Source: DASUAS01 sp036271015
GTDB taxonomy: Bacteria > Actinomycetota > Acidimicrobiia > IMCC26256 > DASPTH01
DNA: 60,257 nt
Assembly (NCBI GenBank): GCA_036271015.1
Contig: DATBBL010000184.1
Span: 1-60,257, forward strand
Reading direction: 5' to 3'
This document shows, piece by piece, positions 31,089 through 40,523 of this stretch. The stretch's first letter is position 1. Each line of letters starts with the position of its first letter. The notes under the pieces were generated by a model. It ran no database searches, was not told where the DNA came from, and worked only from the letters and a program-made list of their open reading frames with translations. A program made the translations under genes and the position numbers.

Positions 31089-32192
31089 GTGACGCACCCC
31101 CGATCGTGGCATCTCGGAGGCATCGCGGCCGTGGCCGTGGCCCTGGCACTGACCGCATCGGCCTGCGGAGGTGGATCCGAGGCCGCGACCCCGAAGCGGA
31201 CGACCACCACCGCGGCGGCGACGACCACGACGGTGGCCGCCCCCGTCGCGCCGCTCACCGGCCTCGCCGACCCCAGTGGCGCCAGCCTCACCCGGCCGGC
31301 CCTGTCGGTGAAGGTGGAGAACACCGACGCCGCCCGGCCCCAGGCCGGCATCGACCAGGCCGACGTCCTCTACGAAGAGGTGGTCGAAGGCAACATCACC
31401 CGCTTCGTCGCCATCTTCAACTCCACCGTGCCCGACGTGATCGGCCCGGTGCGGTCGGTCCGCCAGGAGGACCCGGACATCGTGTGGCCCCTCGGCGGCG
31501 TCTTCGCCTACTCGGGCGGCGCGCAGGTCAACGTCGACGCCATCAACGCGGCGCCGGTGCACGCGGTCGACGAGGACACCGCCGGCGGCGCGATGGTCCG
31601 CAACGAGCCGAGCCAGCCGCCCCGCAATGCGCCCCACAACCTCTATGGCCTCGGCCCGGCCCTCTTCGCGCTCGGCGGCGACCCGAAGCCGCCGAGGGCG
31701 CTGTTCCAGTACCTCACCCCGGGCTCACCGGCCGTGACCGGTCGCAACGTGCTCAACTTCCACGTCGGCTTCGACGCCGGGTACGACCCCACGTGGACGT
31801 TCGACGCCGCCACCGACACCTGGCAGCGGTCGATCGACGGGGCCCCGTCGATGGTCACCGGACCCGGCCACATCGCCCCGACCAACGTGGTGGTGCAGTT
31901 CACGCCCTACAGCGGTGAGGCCGAGGCGCAGACCGTCGGTGACGGCGACGTCTGGGTGTTCACCGACGGCACGTTGCGCCCGGGCCGGTGGGTGCGCCCC
32001 GACAAGACCCAGCCCGCCCACTACGTCGACGCCGCCGGCAATCCGATCCTGCTGCGACCCGGCCGCACGTGGGTGGAGCTGCTGCCGAGCGACCGGACCG
32101 TCGACGTGACCGACGCCCCGCCGCCCGCCACCACCGCGCCGCCGACGACCGCGGCGCCGGCCAAGGCGACCAGCCAGAAGAACAAGAAGTAG
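31089..32192 (+). CDS. DUF3048 (YerB-like) lipoprotein
   Basis: 367 residues from the GTG directly after the upstream stop. The signal sequence ends in a lipobox, TASAC, with the lipidated Cys26 followed by GGG. A Thr/Ala-rich linker (about 35-55) leads to the DUF3048 domain: PALSVKVENTDAARPQAGIDQADVLYEEVVEGNITRF, GPVRSVR, and the C-terminal half (NVVVQFTPYSG, LRPGRWVRPD). The tail is Pro/Thr/Ala then Lys-rich. It is exported and anchored to the outer face of the membrane. The molecular role of the family is unknown. It is a substrate for the lspA product at 5.2 kb. Confidence 0.9.
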   Translation: MTHPRSWHLGGIAAVAVALALTASACGGGSEAATPKRTTTTAAATTTTVAAPVAPLTGLADPSGASLTRPALSVKVENTDAARPQAGIDQADVLYEEVVEGNITRFVAIFNSTVPDVIGPVRSVRQEDPDIVWPLGGVFAYSGGAQVNVDAINAAPVHAVDEDTAGGAMVRNEPSQPPRNAPHNLYGLGPALFALGGDPKPPRALFQYLTPGSPAVTGRNVLNFHVGFDAGYDPTWTFDAATDTWQRSIDGAPSMVTGPGHIAPTNVVVQFTPYSGEAEAQTVGDGDVWVFTDGTLRPGRWVRPDKTQPAHYVDAAGNPILLRPGRTWVELLPSDRTVDVTDAPPPATTAPPTTAAPAKATSQKNKK

Positions 32193-32200
32193 GCCGCGCG

Positions 32201-32257
32201 CCCGATTCATCGCTCGGTGGCGTTCGCGGGGCGAAAGCGGACGAACAATGAATCGGG
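32201..32257 (+). terminator. Long hairpin between the DUF3048 gene and pdxS
   Basis: Perfect 10-bp inverted repeat CCCGATTCAT (32201-32210) and ATGAATCGGG (32248-32257), with further pairing possible inside (GTTCG/CGAAC). It lies 9 bases past the lipoprotein stop and 8 bases before the pdxS -10 hexamer. It could end the upstream transcript or act as an operator. Confidence 0.55.
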
Positions 32258-32265
32258 ACGGCCGG

Positions 32266-32271
32266 TACCAT
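32266..32271 (+). promoter_or_regulatory. -10 element of pdxS (leaderless)
   Basis: TACCAT, 6 bases before the ATG at 32278. The surrounding GGTACCATTGCTC is repeated exactly upstream of hisS. Confidence 0.6.
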
Positions 32272-32277
32272 TGCTCC

Positions 32278-33162
<885 letters not shown>

Positions 33163-33183
33163 CGATCGTGAGGCCTCCAGGCC

Positions 33184-33756
33184 ATGAAGGTGGGCGTGCT
33201 GGCCCTCCAGGGGGCGTTCCGCGAGCATCGTGAGGTGCTTGACGCGCTCGGCGTCGAAGCGGTCGACGTGCGCACGCCCGAGCAGCTGGGCGCGCTCGAC
33301 GCGCTGATCCTGCCCGGAGGCGAGTCGACGACGATGAGCAAGCTCCTCGACACGTCGTCGCTGCGCGCGCCGGTCGCCGACCTCCTGGCCGACGGGCTGC
33401 CCGTCCTCGGCACGTGCGCGGGGATGATCCTGCTGGCGCGCGACGTGGTCGACGGCCGTGACGACCAGGTGTCGTTCGGCGCCATCGACGTCGCCGTCCG
33501 CCGCAACGCCTACGGCCGCCAGCGCGACTCGTTCGAGGCCGCGTTGGACGTCGACGGGCTCACCGGTGGGCCCTTCCCGGGCGTGTTCATCCGCGCGCCG
33601 CGGATCGAGCGCGCCGGCGCCGACATCGAGATCCTCGCCCGCTACGAGGGCGACCCGGTGCTGGCGCGGCAGCAGCACGTGTGGGTCGCCAGCTTCCACC
33701 CGGAGCTGTCGGGAGACCTCCGGCTCCACGAGCAGTTCCTGTCGAACATCGCCTGA
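33184..33756 (+). CDS. pdxT: PLP synthase glutaminase subunit PdxT
   Basis: 190 residues, class I glutamine amidotransferase. The N-terminus MKVGVLALQGAFREH is typical. The oxyanion segment LPGGEST, the nucleophile Cys in GTCAGM and the His-x-Glu pair in FHPEL form the catalytic triad. It hydrolyses glutamine and channels ammonia to PdxS, encoded just upstream. A GAGG-containing stretch precedes the ATG. yebC follows after 32 bases. The pdxS-pdxT-yebC-ruvC order matches other actinobacteria, except for three extra genes inserted before ruvC. Confidence 0.96.
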   Translation: MKVGVLALQGAFREHREVLDALGVEAVDVRTPEQLGALDALILPGGESTTMSKLLDTSSLRAPVADLLADGLPVLGTCAGMILLARDVVDGRDDQVSFGAIDVAVRRNAYGRQRDSFEAALDVDGLTGGPFPGVFIRAPRIERAGADIEILARYEGDPVLARQQHVWVASFHPELSGDLRLHEQFLSNIA

Positions 33757-33788
33757 CCAACCGCGCCCGACGAAGAAAGAGCACGCCC

Positions 33789-34541
33789 ATGAGCGGACAC
33801 TCGAAATGGCACTCCATCAAGCACGCCAAGGGCGCGGCCGACGCCGCCCGGGGCAAGCTCTTCGCCCGGCTGGCCCGGCAGATCGAAGTGGCCGCGCGCG
33901 ACGGCGGCGGCGACCTGGAGGGCAACCCGACGCTGCGCACGATGGTGCAGAAGGCGCGGGACGCGTCGATGCCCAAGGACAACATCGAGCGCGCCATCAA
34001 GCGGGGCACCGGCGAGCTCGAGGGCGTCACCTACGAGAGCGTCACCTACGAGGGCTACGCCACCAACGGGGTCGCCGTCTACGTGGAGGCCCTCACCGAC
34101 AACCGCAACCGCACCGGCGCCGAGGTGAAGAACGTGTTCACCCGAAACGGCGGGTCGCTGGCGGAGCCGGGCGCGGTGGCATGGCAGTTCGAGCGCAAGG
34201 GGGTGATCATCCTCGAGAAGTCGGCGGCGTCGGAGGACGACCTCATGCTCGCCGCGCTCGACGCCGGCGCGGAGGACATCACCGACCAGGGCGACACCTG
34301 GCAGGTGACCACCGCCCCGACCGACCTGCACGCGGTGCGCACCGCGCTCGAGGAGGCCGGTATCGCGATCACCAGCGCCGACCTCACCATGCTGCCGACG
34401 ACCAGCGTCGAGCTCGACGAGGCGGGCAAGGCGAAGTCGGTGCTGCGGGTGATCGACGCGCTCGAGGAGCACGACGACGTCCAGAACGTGTTCGCCAACT
34501 TCGACATCCCCGACGATGTCCTGCAATCGGTGTACGCATGA
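33789..34541 (+). CDS. yebC: YebC/PmpR-family protein
   Basis: 250 residues. The N-terminus MSGHSKWHSIKHAKGAADAARGKLFARLARQIEVAARDGG is the hallmark of the family, and the three-domain length is standard. YebC proteins act in transcription regulation (PmpR) and, in more recent work, in helping ribosomes through difficult stretches such as polyproline; which applies here is not evident. Its stop overlaps the next ATG (ATGA), which couples it to the FDOR-like gene. It sits upstream of ruvC as in most actinobacteria. Confidence 0.96.
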   Translation: MSGHSKWHSIKHAKGAADAARGKLFARLARQIEVAARDGGGDLEGNPTLRTMVQKARDASMPKDNIERAIKRGTGELEGVTYESVTYEGYATNGVAVYVEALTDNRNRTGAEVKNVFTRNGGSLAEPGAVAWQFERKGVIILEKSAASEDDLMLAALDAGAEDITDQGDTWQVTTAPTDLHAVRTALEEAGIAITSADLTMLPTTSVELDEAGKAKSVLRVIDALEEHDDVQNVFANFDIPDDVLQSVYA

Positions 34542-34948
34542 AGCTCGACGACGCGCTCGAGTTCATCCGCGGCCACCATCAGGCGGTCATGCTCACGTAC
34601 CGACGCGACGGCTCGCCGCAGATGTCGCCCGTCGCCTGCAACGTCGACCCCCAGCGCCGGATCATCGTGAGCACGCGCGAGACCGCGTTGAAGACCAAGA
34701 ACTTGCGGCGCGACTCTCGGGCCTCGCTCTGCGTGTTGAGCGACCGCTTCTACGGCGACTGGATCCAGGTCGACGGCACCGCGGAGATCGTGTCCCTCCC
34801 GCAGGCGATGGAGGCGCTGGTCGACTACTACCGCTCGACGGCCGGCGAGCACCCCGATTGGGACGACTACCGCGCCGCCATGGTGCGCGAGCAGCGCGTC
34901 ATCGTCCGGATCACGCCCGAGCGCGCCGGGCCGGACCGCTCCGGTTGA
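34538..34948 (+). CDS. PPOX-class (FDOR-type) F420/flavin-binding protein
   Basis: 136 residues, split-barrel fold. Motifs: N-terminal helix and strand (ALEFIRGHHQAVMLTYRRDGSPQMSPVACNVD), IIVSTRETALKTKNLRRDSRASLCVL and the C-terminal DYYRSTAGEHPDWDDYRAAMVREQRVIVRITPERA. This is the layout of Rv1155-like F420-dependent proteins (FDOR-B), although FMN binding cannot be excluded. An F420 reductase (npdG) is encoded at 15.6 kb. It is coupled to yebC (ATGA) and to the MocA-like gene (TTGA). The substrate is unknown. Confidence 0.85.
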   Translation: MKLDDALEFIRGHHQAVMLTYRRDGSPQMSPVACNVDPQRRIIVSTRETALKTKNLRRDSRASLCVLSDRFYGDWIQVDGTAEIVSLPQAMEALVDYYRSTAGEHPDWDDYRAAMVREQRVIVRITPERAGPDRSG

Positions 34949-35532
34949 GCGCGGTCGCGATCCTCGCGGGAGGCCGGGGGTCGCGGCTCGGGGGTGACGC
35001 GTCGAAGCCGCTGCTCGAGTGGCGCGGCCGCCCCCTCGTCGCCTGGGCGGTGGACGCCGCGCTGGCGTCCGGACTGGCGCCGGTCGTGGTGGTCGTGGGG
35101 TACCGGGGCGACGAGGTCCGCGCCGCGCTCACCGCTCTCGACGTGCTGGTGGTCGACAACCCCGAGTGGGAAGAGGGGATCGCGTCGAGCCTGCGCGCCG
35201 CGATCGCCGCCCTGGAACCCGTTCCCGACGTCGACGCGGTCGCCGTGGGCCTGGCCGACCAGCCGCTCGTGAGCGCCGCCGCCTACGCCCGCCTCGCGGC
35301 CGCCGGTGGCGACGCACCGATCCGCGCCGCCCGCTACGACGGGCGGCCGGGCAATCCGGTGTGGCTGGCGCGTAGCCTCTGGCCCGAGGCCATGCAGTTG
35401 CGCGGCGACACCGGGGCCCGGACCCTCATGCGCGACGGCACCGTCGAGTGGATCGACTGCACCGACACCGGGAGCGCGGCCGACATCGACACCCTCGAAG
35501 ATCTCGAGCGACTGCAGCAGGAGGACCAGTGA
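34945..35532 (+). CDS. MocA/MobA-like nucleotidyltransferase
   Basis: 195 residues from a TTG overlapping the upstream stop (TTGA). The nucleotide-binding motif LAGGRGSRLGGDASKPLLEWRG opens the protein. VGLADQPLV carries the metal aspartate, and GRPGNPVWLARSLW and RGDTGARTLM match MocA-type molybdenum cofactor cytidylyltransferases. Such enzymes make MCD, the cofactor form used by xanthine dehydrogenase/CO dehydrogenase-family hydroxylases. No structural gene of such an enzyme is in the window. It is joined by GTGA to a CoxG-like gene, which supports a molybdo-hydroxylase accessory role. Confidence 0.8.
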   Translation: MSAVAILAGGRGSRLGGDASKPLLEWRGRPLVAWAVDAALASGLAPVVVVVGYRGDEVRAALTALDVLVVDNPEWEEGIASSLRAAIAALEPVPDVDAVAVGLADQPLVSAAAYARLAAAGGDAPIRAARYDGRPGNPVWLARSLWPEAMQLRGDTGARTLMRDGTVEWIDCTDTGSAADIDTLEDLERLQQEDQ

Positions 35533-36239
35533 AGATCGAAGACAGCTTCCGGGTCGAGGTGCCCGTCGAGGAGGCCTGGAAGGTGCTCCTCGATCTCGAG
35601 CGCATCGCCCCGTGCCTCCCCGGCGCGCAGCTCACCGAGGTCGAGGGCGACGAGTACCGCGGCACGGTGAAGATCAAGGTCGGCCCGATCACCGCGCAGT
35701 ACAAGGGCGTGGCGAAGATCGAGGAGGCCGACGAGGCGAACCGCAAGGTGGTGCTGCAGGCCGAGGGCCGCGACACCCGCGGTCAGGGCAACGCGTCGGC
35801 CACGGTCACGGCCACGTTGGTGCCCGACGGCGAGGGCACCACGGTGAACATCGACACCGACCTCAACATCACCGGCAAGGTGGCGCAGTTCGGCCGCGGG
35901 GTGATGGCCGACGTCTCGAGCAAGCTGCTCGGCCAGTTCGCCGACAACCTGAAGAAGGATGTGCTGAGCGGCGGCGAGGCGCCGACCGCTCCCGCTCCGG
36001 CGCCCACGTCCGGCACGGCGAGCGCGGTCGACGCGGGGTTCGCGTCGACGGGGGAGGCGGACGCGGGCCCACGCAAGATCGAGAGCAAGGAAGCGGAGCC
36101 CATCGACCTGATGGAGGCGGCCGGCGGCTCGGTGGGGAAGCGGATCGGACCGATCATCGCCGGGCTGGTGGTGCTCCTGGCGCTGCGCGCCGTCTTCAAG
36201 CGGCGCAAGCGCCGGAAGGTCCGCCACCACGAGAGCTGA
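35529..36239 (+). CDS. CoxG-like SRPBCC protein with C-terminal membrane anchor
   Basis: 236 residues. Residues 1-145 are a CoxG-type SRPBCC domain: FRVEVPVEEAWKVLLDLERIAPCLPGAQLTEVEGDEYRGTVKIKVGPITAQYKGVAKI, ending SSKLLGQFADNLKKDV. An Ala/Pro/Thr linker (about 147-195) leads to one membrane segment (about 205-222) and a very basic tail (FKRRKRRKVRHHES). CoxG proteins are linked to aerobic CO dehydrogenase and related hydroxylases and have been proposed to dock enzyme and quinone at the membrane. The gene overlaps the MocA-like gene (GTGA). The two probably serve a molybdo-hydroxylase encoded elsewhere. Confidence 0.85.
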   Translation: MKIEDSFRVEVPVEEAWKVLLDLERIAPCLPGAQLTEVEGDEYRGTVKIKVGPITAQYKGVAKIEEADEANRKVVLQAEGRDTRGQGNASATVTATLVPDGEGTTVNIDTDLNITGKVAQFGRGVMADVSSKLLGQFADNLKKDVLSGGEAPTAPAPAPTSGTASAVDAGFASTGEADAGPRKIESKEAEPIDLMEAAGGSVGKRIGPIIAGLVVLLALRAVFKRRKRRKVRHHES

Positions 36240-36245
36240 CCCCTC

Positions 36246-36251
36246 TAGGAT
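36246..36251 (+). promoter_or_regulatory. -10 element of ruvC (leaderless)
   Basis: TAGGAT, 7 bases before the ruvC GTG, just past the CoxG-like stop. It gives the ruvCAB genes their own promoter. Confidence 0.5.
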
Positions 36252-36258
36252 CGAACCC

Positions 36259-36867
36259 GTGTTCGATCCGGCCGAGAGGGAGGCGCCACCCGACGCGCCC
36301 CGGCTCGTCCTGGGCATCGATCCCGGCGTGTCCCGCTGTGGCTACGGCGTGGTCCGGCGTGACGGCTCGACGTTCCGGGCCGTCGCCTACGGCGTGATCC
36401 GCACGCCGCCGCGCGACGAGCTGCCCACCCGCCTGGCCACCCTGCTGCGCGAGCTCGACGCCCTCATGGTGGAGTTCCCGCCGATGGCGATGGCGGTCGA
36501 GCGGGTGCTCTTCCAGGTGAACACGCGCACCGCGATGTCGGTGGGCCAGGCGAGCGGGCTGGCGCTCGCCCTCGCCGGTCGCGCCGGGGTGCCGGTCGTG
36601 CACTACAGCCCCAACGAGGTGAAGCTCGCGGTCGCCGGCGACGGCGCCGCCGGCAAGTACGAGGTGCAGCAGATGGTGACCCGGCTCCTGCAGCTGGCCG
36701 ACGTGCCCGATCCGCCCGACGCCGCCGACGCGCTCGCGCTCGCGCTCTGCCACTGGTGGCGCGCGCCGCTCGCGGCCGCCGGGGCCGCGCCCGGACGCCA
36801 GGGGGGCGCGTCGCCCCGGCTGACCGAGGCGATCGCGGCCGCGGTGGCCAGGGAGGGGGCGAGGTGA
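36259..36867 (+). CDS. ruvC: Holliday junction resolvase RuvC
   Basis: 202 residues, RNase H fold endonuclease that cuts Holliday junctions. The first catalytic Asp is in LGIDPGVSRCGYGVV and the Glu in AVERVLFQVNTRTAMSVGQASG. The C-terminal acidic pair is in DPPDAADALALALCHWW. The N-terminus has about 14 extra residues before the first strand. The gene has a TAGGAT hexamer 7 bases upstream and overlaps ruvA (GTGA), so resolvase and branch-migration proteins are co-translated. Confidence 0.95.
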   Translation: MFDPAEREAPPDAPRLVLGIDPGVSRCGYGVVRRDGSTFRAVAYGVIRTPPRDELPTRLATLLRELDALMVEFPPMAMAVERVLFQVNTRTAMSVGQASGLALALAGRAGVPVVHYSPNEVKLAVAGDGAAGKYEVQQMVTRLLQLADVPDPPDAADALALALCHWWRAPLAAAGAAPGRQGGASPRLTEAIAAAVAREGAR

Positions 36868-37451
36868 TCGGGTCGGTGCGGGGGACGGTGATCGAGCGCA
36901 CCGCCGCCGGCGAGGTGCTGGTCGAGGTCGGGGGCGTCGGGTACCGGGCGTTCGTGCCCGCGAGTGCGCTGCCCGCGCTGCACCCGGGGGACGCCGCGTT
37001 CCTGTTCACGCACCTGCACGTGCGTGAGGACGCGATGGTGCTCTACGGCTTCCCGACGCGCGACGAGCGCGACACGTTCGAAGCGCTGATCGCCACCACC
37101 GGCGTGGGCCCGAAGCTGGCGCTGGCGATGCTGTCGGTGCATTCGCCCGCCGGCCTGCGCCGCGCCCTGCTCGAGGACGACCTGGCCGCGCTCACGATGG
37201 TGCCCGGGGTGGGCAAGCGCACCGCGCAACGGTTGCTGGTGGAGCTCAAGACCCGCCTCGAGGTGCCCGAGCTCGATCTCGCCGAGCGGGGGAACGCGCC
37301 GGCGCCGCGGGCGGAGGTGCGCGTGGCGCTCGCGGGGCTCGGGTACGCGCCCGACGAGGTGCGCGACGTCGTCGCCCAGCTGCCCGAGGAGGGCTCGGTG
37401 GAGGAGCTCCTGCGGGAGGCGCTGAAGCTGCTGGCGGTCACCCATGCATAG
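36864..37451 (+). CDS. ruvA: Holliday junction DNA helicase RuvA
   Basis: 195 residues from the GTG that overlaps the ruvC stop. The OB-fold domain (1-62, VIGSVRGTVIER, FLFTHLHVREDAMVLYGF) is followed by two helix-hairpin-helix motifs (ATTGVGPKLALAML and MVPGVGKRTAQRLLVELK) and a C-terminal three-helix domain that contacts RuvB (ALAGLGYAPDEVRDVV). RuvA tetramers hold the junction for the RuvB motor. ruvB follows after 44 bases. Confidence 0.96.
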   Translation: MIGSVRGTVIERTAAGEVLVEVGGVGYRAFVPASALPALHPGDAAFLFTHLHVREDAMVLYGFPTRDERDTFEALIATTGVGPKLALAMLSVHSPAGLRRALLEDDLAALTMVPGVGKRTAQRLLVELKTRLEVPELDLAERGNAPAPRAEVRVALAGLGYAPDEVRDVVAQLPEEGSVEELLREALKLLAVTHA

Positions 37452-37495
37452 GGAACGCAGCGGAGCGCGGAGGCACCCATGACCGGGAGGCCGCG

Positions 37496-38524
37496 ATGAG
37501 GGACGAGCTGATGCGGTCCTCGGCCGACCCGGTGGAGGAGGCGGAGGAGGTCACGCTCCGCCCCCGCCAACTGGCGGAGTTCGTGGGCCAGCCGCGGCTC
37601 AAGGAGCACCTGGAGATCCTCCTCGCCGCCGCGCGCGGTCGTGGACAGGCCGCCGACCACCTGCTGTTCGCCGGGCCACCCGGCCTGGGCAAGACCACGC
37701 TGTCGGGGATCGTGGCCGCGGAGATGGACGTCAGCCTCCGCATCACCAGCGGCCCCGCGCTCGAGCGCGCCGGCGACCTCGCCGCCATCCTCACCAACCT
37801 CGACGACGGCGACGTGCTCTTCATCGACGAGATCCACCGGCTGCCGCGCCCGGTGGAAGAGGTGCTCTATCCGGCGATGGAGGACTTCCAGCTCGACATC
37901 GTGATCGGGAAGGGCCCGGCGGCGCGCTCGATCCGCCTCGACCTCCCGCGCTTCACCCTCATCGGCGCCACCACCCGCACCGGCCTGATCACCGGTCCGT
38001 TGCGCGACCGCTTCGGTTTCATCGCCCGGCTCGACTACTACAGCGTCGAGGATCTCGTCGCCATCATCGAACGGGCGGCGCGCATCCTCGGCGTCCCGCT
38101 CGAGCACGGCGGCGCCCTCGAGATCGCCCGGCGCTCCCGCGGCACGCCCCGCATCGCCAACCGGCTGCTCAAGCGCGTGCGCGACTACGCCGAGGTGCGC
38201 GCCGACGGCCAGGTCACCACCGAGAACGCGCGCATCGCGCTCGAGCTGTTCGAGGTCGACGAGCTCGGGCTCGACAAGGTCGACCGTGCCATCCTCGCCG
38301 CGTTGTGCGAGACGTTCGGCGGCCAGCCGGTCGGGCTGCACACGCTGGCGGTCGCGGTGGCGGAGGAGCCCGAGACGGTCGAGGAGGTCTACGAGCCGTT
38401 CCTCCTCAAGGCGGGCCTCCTGCAGCGCACGCCGCGGGGCCGCGTCGCGACCCCGGGCGCCTACGCGCACCTGCACCTCCCGGCGCCGCGGGTGGTGCCG
38501 AGCCTGTTCTCCACCGAGGACTGA
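37496..38524 (+). CDS. ruvB: Holliday junction branch-migration ATPase RuvB
   Basis: 342 residues, AAA+ motor. Walker A is GPPGLGKTTLSG and Walker B DEIHRL. The RuvB beta-hairpin region, sensor 1 (LIGATTRTG), the arginine finger (PLRDRFGF) and the C-terminal winged helix (TPRGRVATPGAYAHL) are present. GGGAGG precedes the ATG. An in-frame hexacodon ATG ACC ... TGA upstream (37479-37499) overlaps the start by chance or design. It completes ruvCAB. Confidence 0.97.
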   Translation: MRDELMRSSADPVEEAEEVTLRPRQLAEFVGQPRLKEHLEILLAAARGRGQAADHLLFAGPPGLGKTTLSGIVAAEMDVSLRITSGPALERAGDLAAILTNLDDGDVLFIDEIHRLPRPVEEVLYPAMEDFQLDIVIGKGPAARSIRLDLPRFTLIGATTRTGLITGPLRDRFGFIARLDYYSVEDLVAIIERAARILGVPLEHGGALEIARRSRGTPRIANRLLKRVRDYAEVRADGQVTTENARIALELFEVDELGLDKVDRAILAALCETFGGQPVGLHTLAVAVAEEPETVEEVYEPFLLKAGLLQRTPRGRVATPGAYAHLHLPAPRVVPSLFSTED

Positions 38525-38622
38525 CCGCCGGTTCCGCTCCCCGCTCGGCCCGGCGGCAGGGGGCGACCGATCGGGCCCCGGCTGGTGGGGTTGGATGGTG
38601 CCGCGGGGTCTCGGACGGCCAC

Positions 38623-38628
38623 TAGCAT
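38623..38628 (+). promoter_or_regulatory. Possible -10 element of the yajC-secD-secF operon
   Basis: TAGCAT, 62 bases before the yajC ATG, in the 166-base gap after ruvB. It would give a leader of about 55 bases. Confidence 0.35.
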
Positions 38629-38690
38629 CCTCGTCCGGCCCATGACCCTCCGGCACCCCCGGATGCCAGCGTCAGGAACGCCACGACTCC

Positions 38691-39008
38691 ATGGTCATCA
38701 TCGTCTACTTCGTCGTCATCGCCCTGGCGTTCTTCCTGCTCATCGTCCTGCCCCAGCGCCGCCGGGCGACGGCGCACCGGGCGCTGGTGGAGTCCCTGGG
38801 GGTGGGTGACGAGGTCGTCACCATCGGCGGCGTCTTCGGGATCATCCGGGAGGTCGACAACGACCGCATCGAGCTCGAGGTCGCCCCGGGGGTGCTGATC
38901 ACGGTCGCCCGCAACGCCATCGCTCAGGCCGCGAACCCCGCGCCACCCGAGACTCCCGACCCCTCGCTCGACGAGCACCCCGCCGACAACGGCACGGGTG
39001 ACGACTGA
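38691..39008 (+). CDS. yajC: Preprotein translocase subunit YajC
   Basis: 105 residues. One N-terminal membrane segment (about 2-19) is followed by LPQRRRATAHRALVESLGVGDEVVTIGGVFGIIREVDNDRIELEVAPGVLITVARNAIA, the YajC domain, and an acidic Pro-rich tail. YajC associates with SecDF and assists Sec-dependent export. secD starts 4 bases after its stop, so yajC-secD-secF form one operon as in most bacteria. Confidence 0.95.
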   Translation: MVIIVYFVVIALAFFLLIVLPQRRRATAHRALVESLGVGDEVVTIGGVFGIIREVDNDRIELEVAPGVLITVARNAIAQAANPAPPETPDPSLDEHPADNGTGDD

Positions 39009-39011
39009 CCC

Positions 39012-40523
39012 GTGCGCCGCAACGTCATCTTCCTGGTCGTGACGCTCGTCATCGTGGTCGGCGTGTTCCTCGCGACGCTCGCCGGTGGCCACGAGCCCGT
39101 GCTCGGCCTCGACCTCCAGGGCGGCGTGTCGGTGGTGCTCTCGCCGGTCGGCAAGTACAAGTCCGATTCGCTCGACGTCGCCATCGACGTCATCCGCAAC
39201 CGCGTCGACAGCTTCGGCACCATCGAGCCGCAGATCTCCCGCCAGGGCAACGACGTCGTGATCGACCTGCCCGGCGTGAAGGACCGCGCCAAGGCGGTCG
39301 CGCTCGTCGGCAAGACCGCGGAGCTGCGCTTCCGGCCGGTGACCACGCAGCTGCCGTCCGAGGCGGCGCAGGCCAAGGCCGCGACCACGACGACCACCAC
39401 CGCGCCCGGGGCCACCACCACGACGACGCCGCCTCAACCGAGCACCGACGCGGCGAGAGCCGCCATCGCGAAGTGCGACGACGCGACCGTGTCCACCCTC
39501 ACCACCATCCCCACGACGACGCGCGCCGCCGACGTGCGCAACGCGTGCGTGGTGCTGCCGAACAAGCCGGGCGGGAAGAACGCCCCTCGCTACTACCTCG
39601 GCAAGGCCGGGCTCACCGGCAAGGTCGTGTCGTCGGCGAAGGCCGAGTTCGTCTCCGGGAGCGGTTGGGTCGTCAACATGAACCTCACCGACAAGGGCAG
39701 CAGCCAGTGGGACAACCTCGCCCAGCAGCAGTTCCACAAGCAGGTCGCGATCGTGCTCGACGGCATCGTGCAGTCGGCGCCGACCATCCAGCCCGACCAG
39801 CAGGCCTTCTCCTCGTTCGGCGGCAAGGCGCAGATCTCGGGCGGCTTCACCGGGTCCGCGGCGTCCGACCTCGCCAAGCTGATCAACTACGGCGCGCTGC
39901 CCGTGACCCTCAAGCAGGTGAACGTCGAGAACGTCTCGCCCACCCTGGGCAACGACCAGCTGCACGCCGGGATCATCGCCGGGATCGTCGGCCTCGCGCT
40001 CGTCGCCATCTACATGCTCGCGCTGTACCGGTTGCTCGGCCTCGTGGTCATCGCGGGGATCCTGCTCAGCGGCATGGCGCTCTACTCGCTGATCGCGTGG
40101 ATCCTGCCCGACGTGCTCGGCATCACCATCGTGCTGAGCCTCGCCGGCGTGACCGGCATCATCGTGTCGGTCGGCATCACCGTCGACTCGTACATCGTCT
40201 ACTTCGAACGCATGAAGGACGAGTTGCGCGCCGGCGCGACCGTCCGGTCCTGTGTCGACCGGTCGTTCACACGCGCGTTCCGCACCATCGTCGCCGCCGA
40301 CCTCGTCTCGCTGATCGGTGCCCTGGTGCTCTACGTGCTCGCCATCGGTTCCGTGCGCGGCTTCGCGCTGTTCCTCATGATCTCGACGATCCTCGACCTC
40401 TTCGTCGCCTACTTCTTCATGCACCCGCTGGTCTCGATCATGGCGCGCCGGTCGTCGCTGGTGAGCATGCCCGGCGTCGGGATCGCGGCCGGCCTCGACG
40501 CTCCTGCGGGGGTGACCACGTGA
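39012..40523 (+). CDS. secD: Protein translocase subunit SecD
   Basis: 503 residues, GTG start. RND-type membrane protein that uses the proton gradient to pull exported proteins through SecYEG. The first membrane segment (about 5-22) precedes GLDLQGGVSVVL. The periplasmic-type domain carries a Thr/Pro/Ala-rich insert (about 118-152). The head region has SGSGWVVNMNLTDKGSSQWDNL, and the remaining five membrane segments start near residue 320 (GIIAGIVGLALVAIYMLALYRLLGL). The stop overlaps the secF start (GTGA). Confidence 0.96.
   Translation: MRRNVIFLVVTLVIVVGVFLATLAGGHEPVLGLDLQGGVSVVLSPVGKYKSDSLDVAIDVIRNRVDSFGTIEPQISRQGNDVVIDLPGVKDRAKAVALVGKTAELRFRPVTTQLPSEAAQAKAATTTTTTAPGATTTTTPPQPSTDAARAAIAKCDDATVSTLTTIPTTTRAADVRNACVVLPNKPGGKNAPRYYLGKAGLTGKVVSSAKAEFVSGSGWVVNMNLTDKGSSQWDNLAQQQFHKQVAIVLDGIVQSAPTIQPDQQAFSSFGGKAQISGGFTGSAASDLAKLINYGALPVTLKQVNVENVSPTLGNDQLHAGIIAGIVGLALVAIYMLALYRLLGLVVIAGILLSGMALYSLIAWILPDVLGITIVLSLAGVTGIIVSVGITVDSYIVYFERMKDELRAGATVRSCVDRSFTRAFRTIVAADLVSLIGALVLYVLAIGSVRGFALFLMISTILDLFVAYFFMHPLVSIMARRSSLVSMPGVGIAAGLDAPAGVTT

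Noticed and set aside
37479..37499. A six-codon micro-ORF (MTGRPR) overlapping the ruvB start
   Set aside because: It coincides with the GGGAGG ribosome-binding site of ruvB and has no duplication or other support, unlike the thrS-HIT case.
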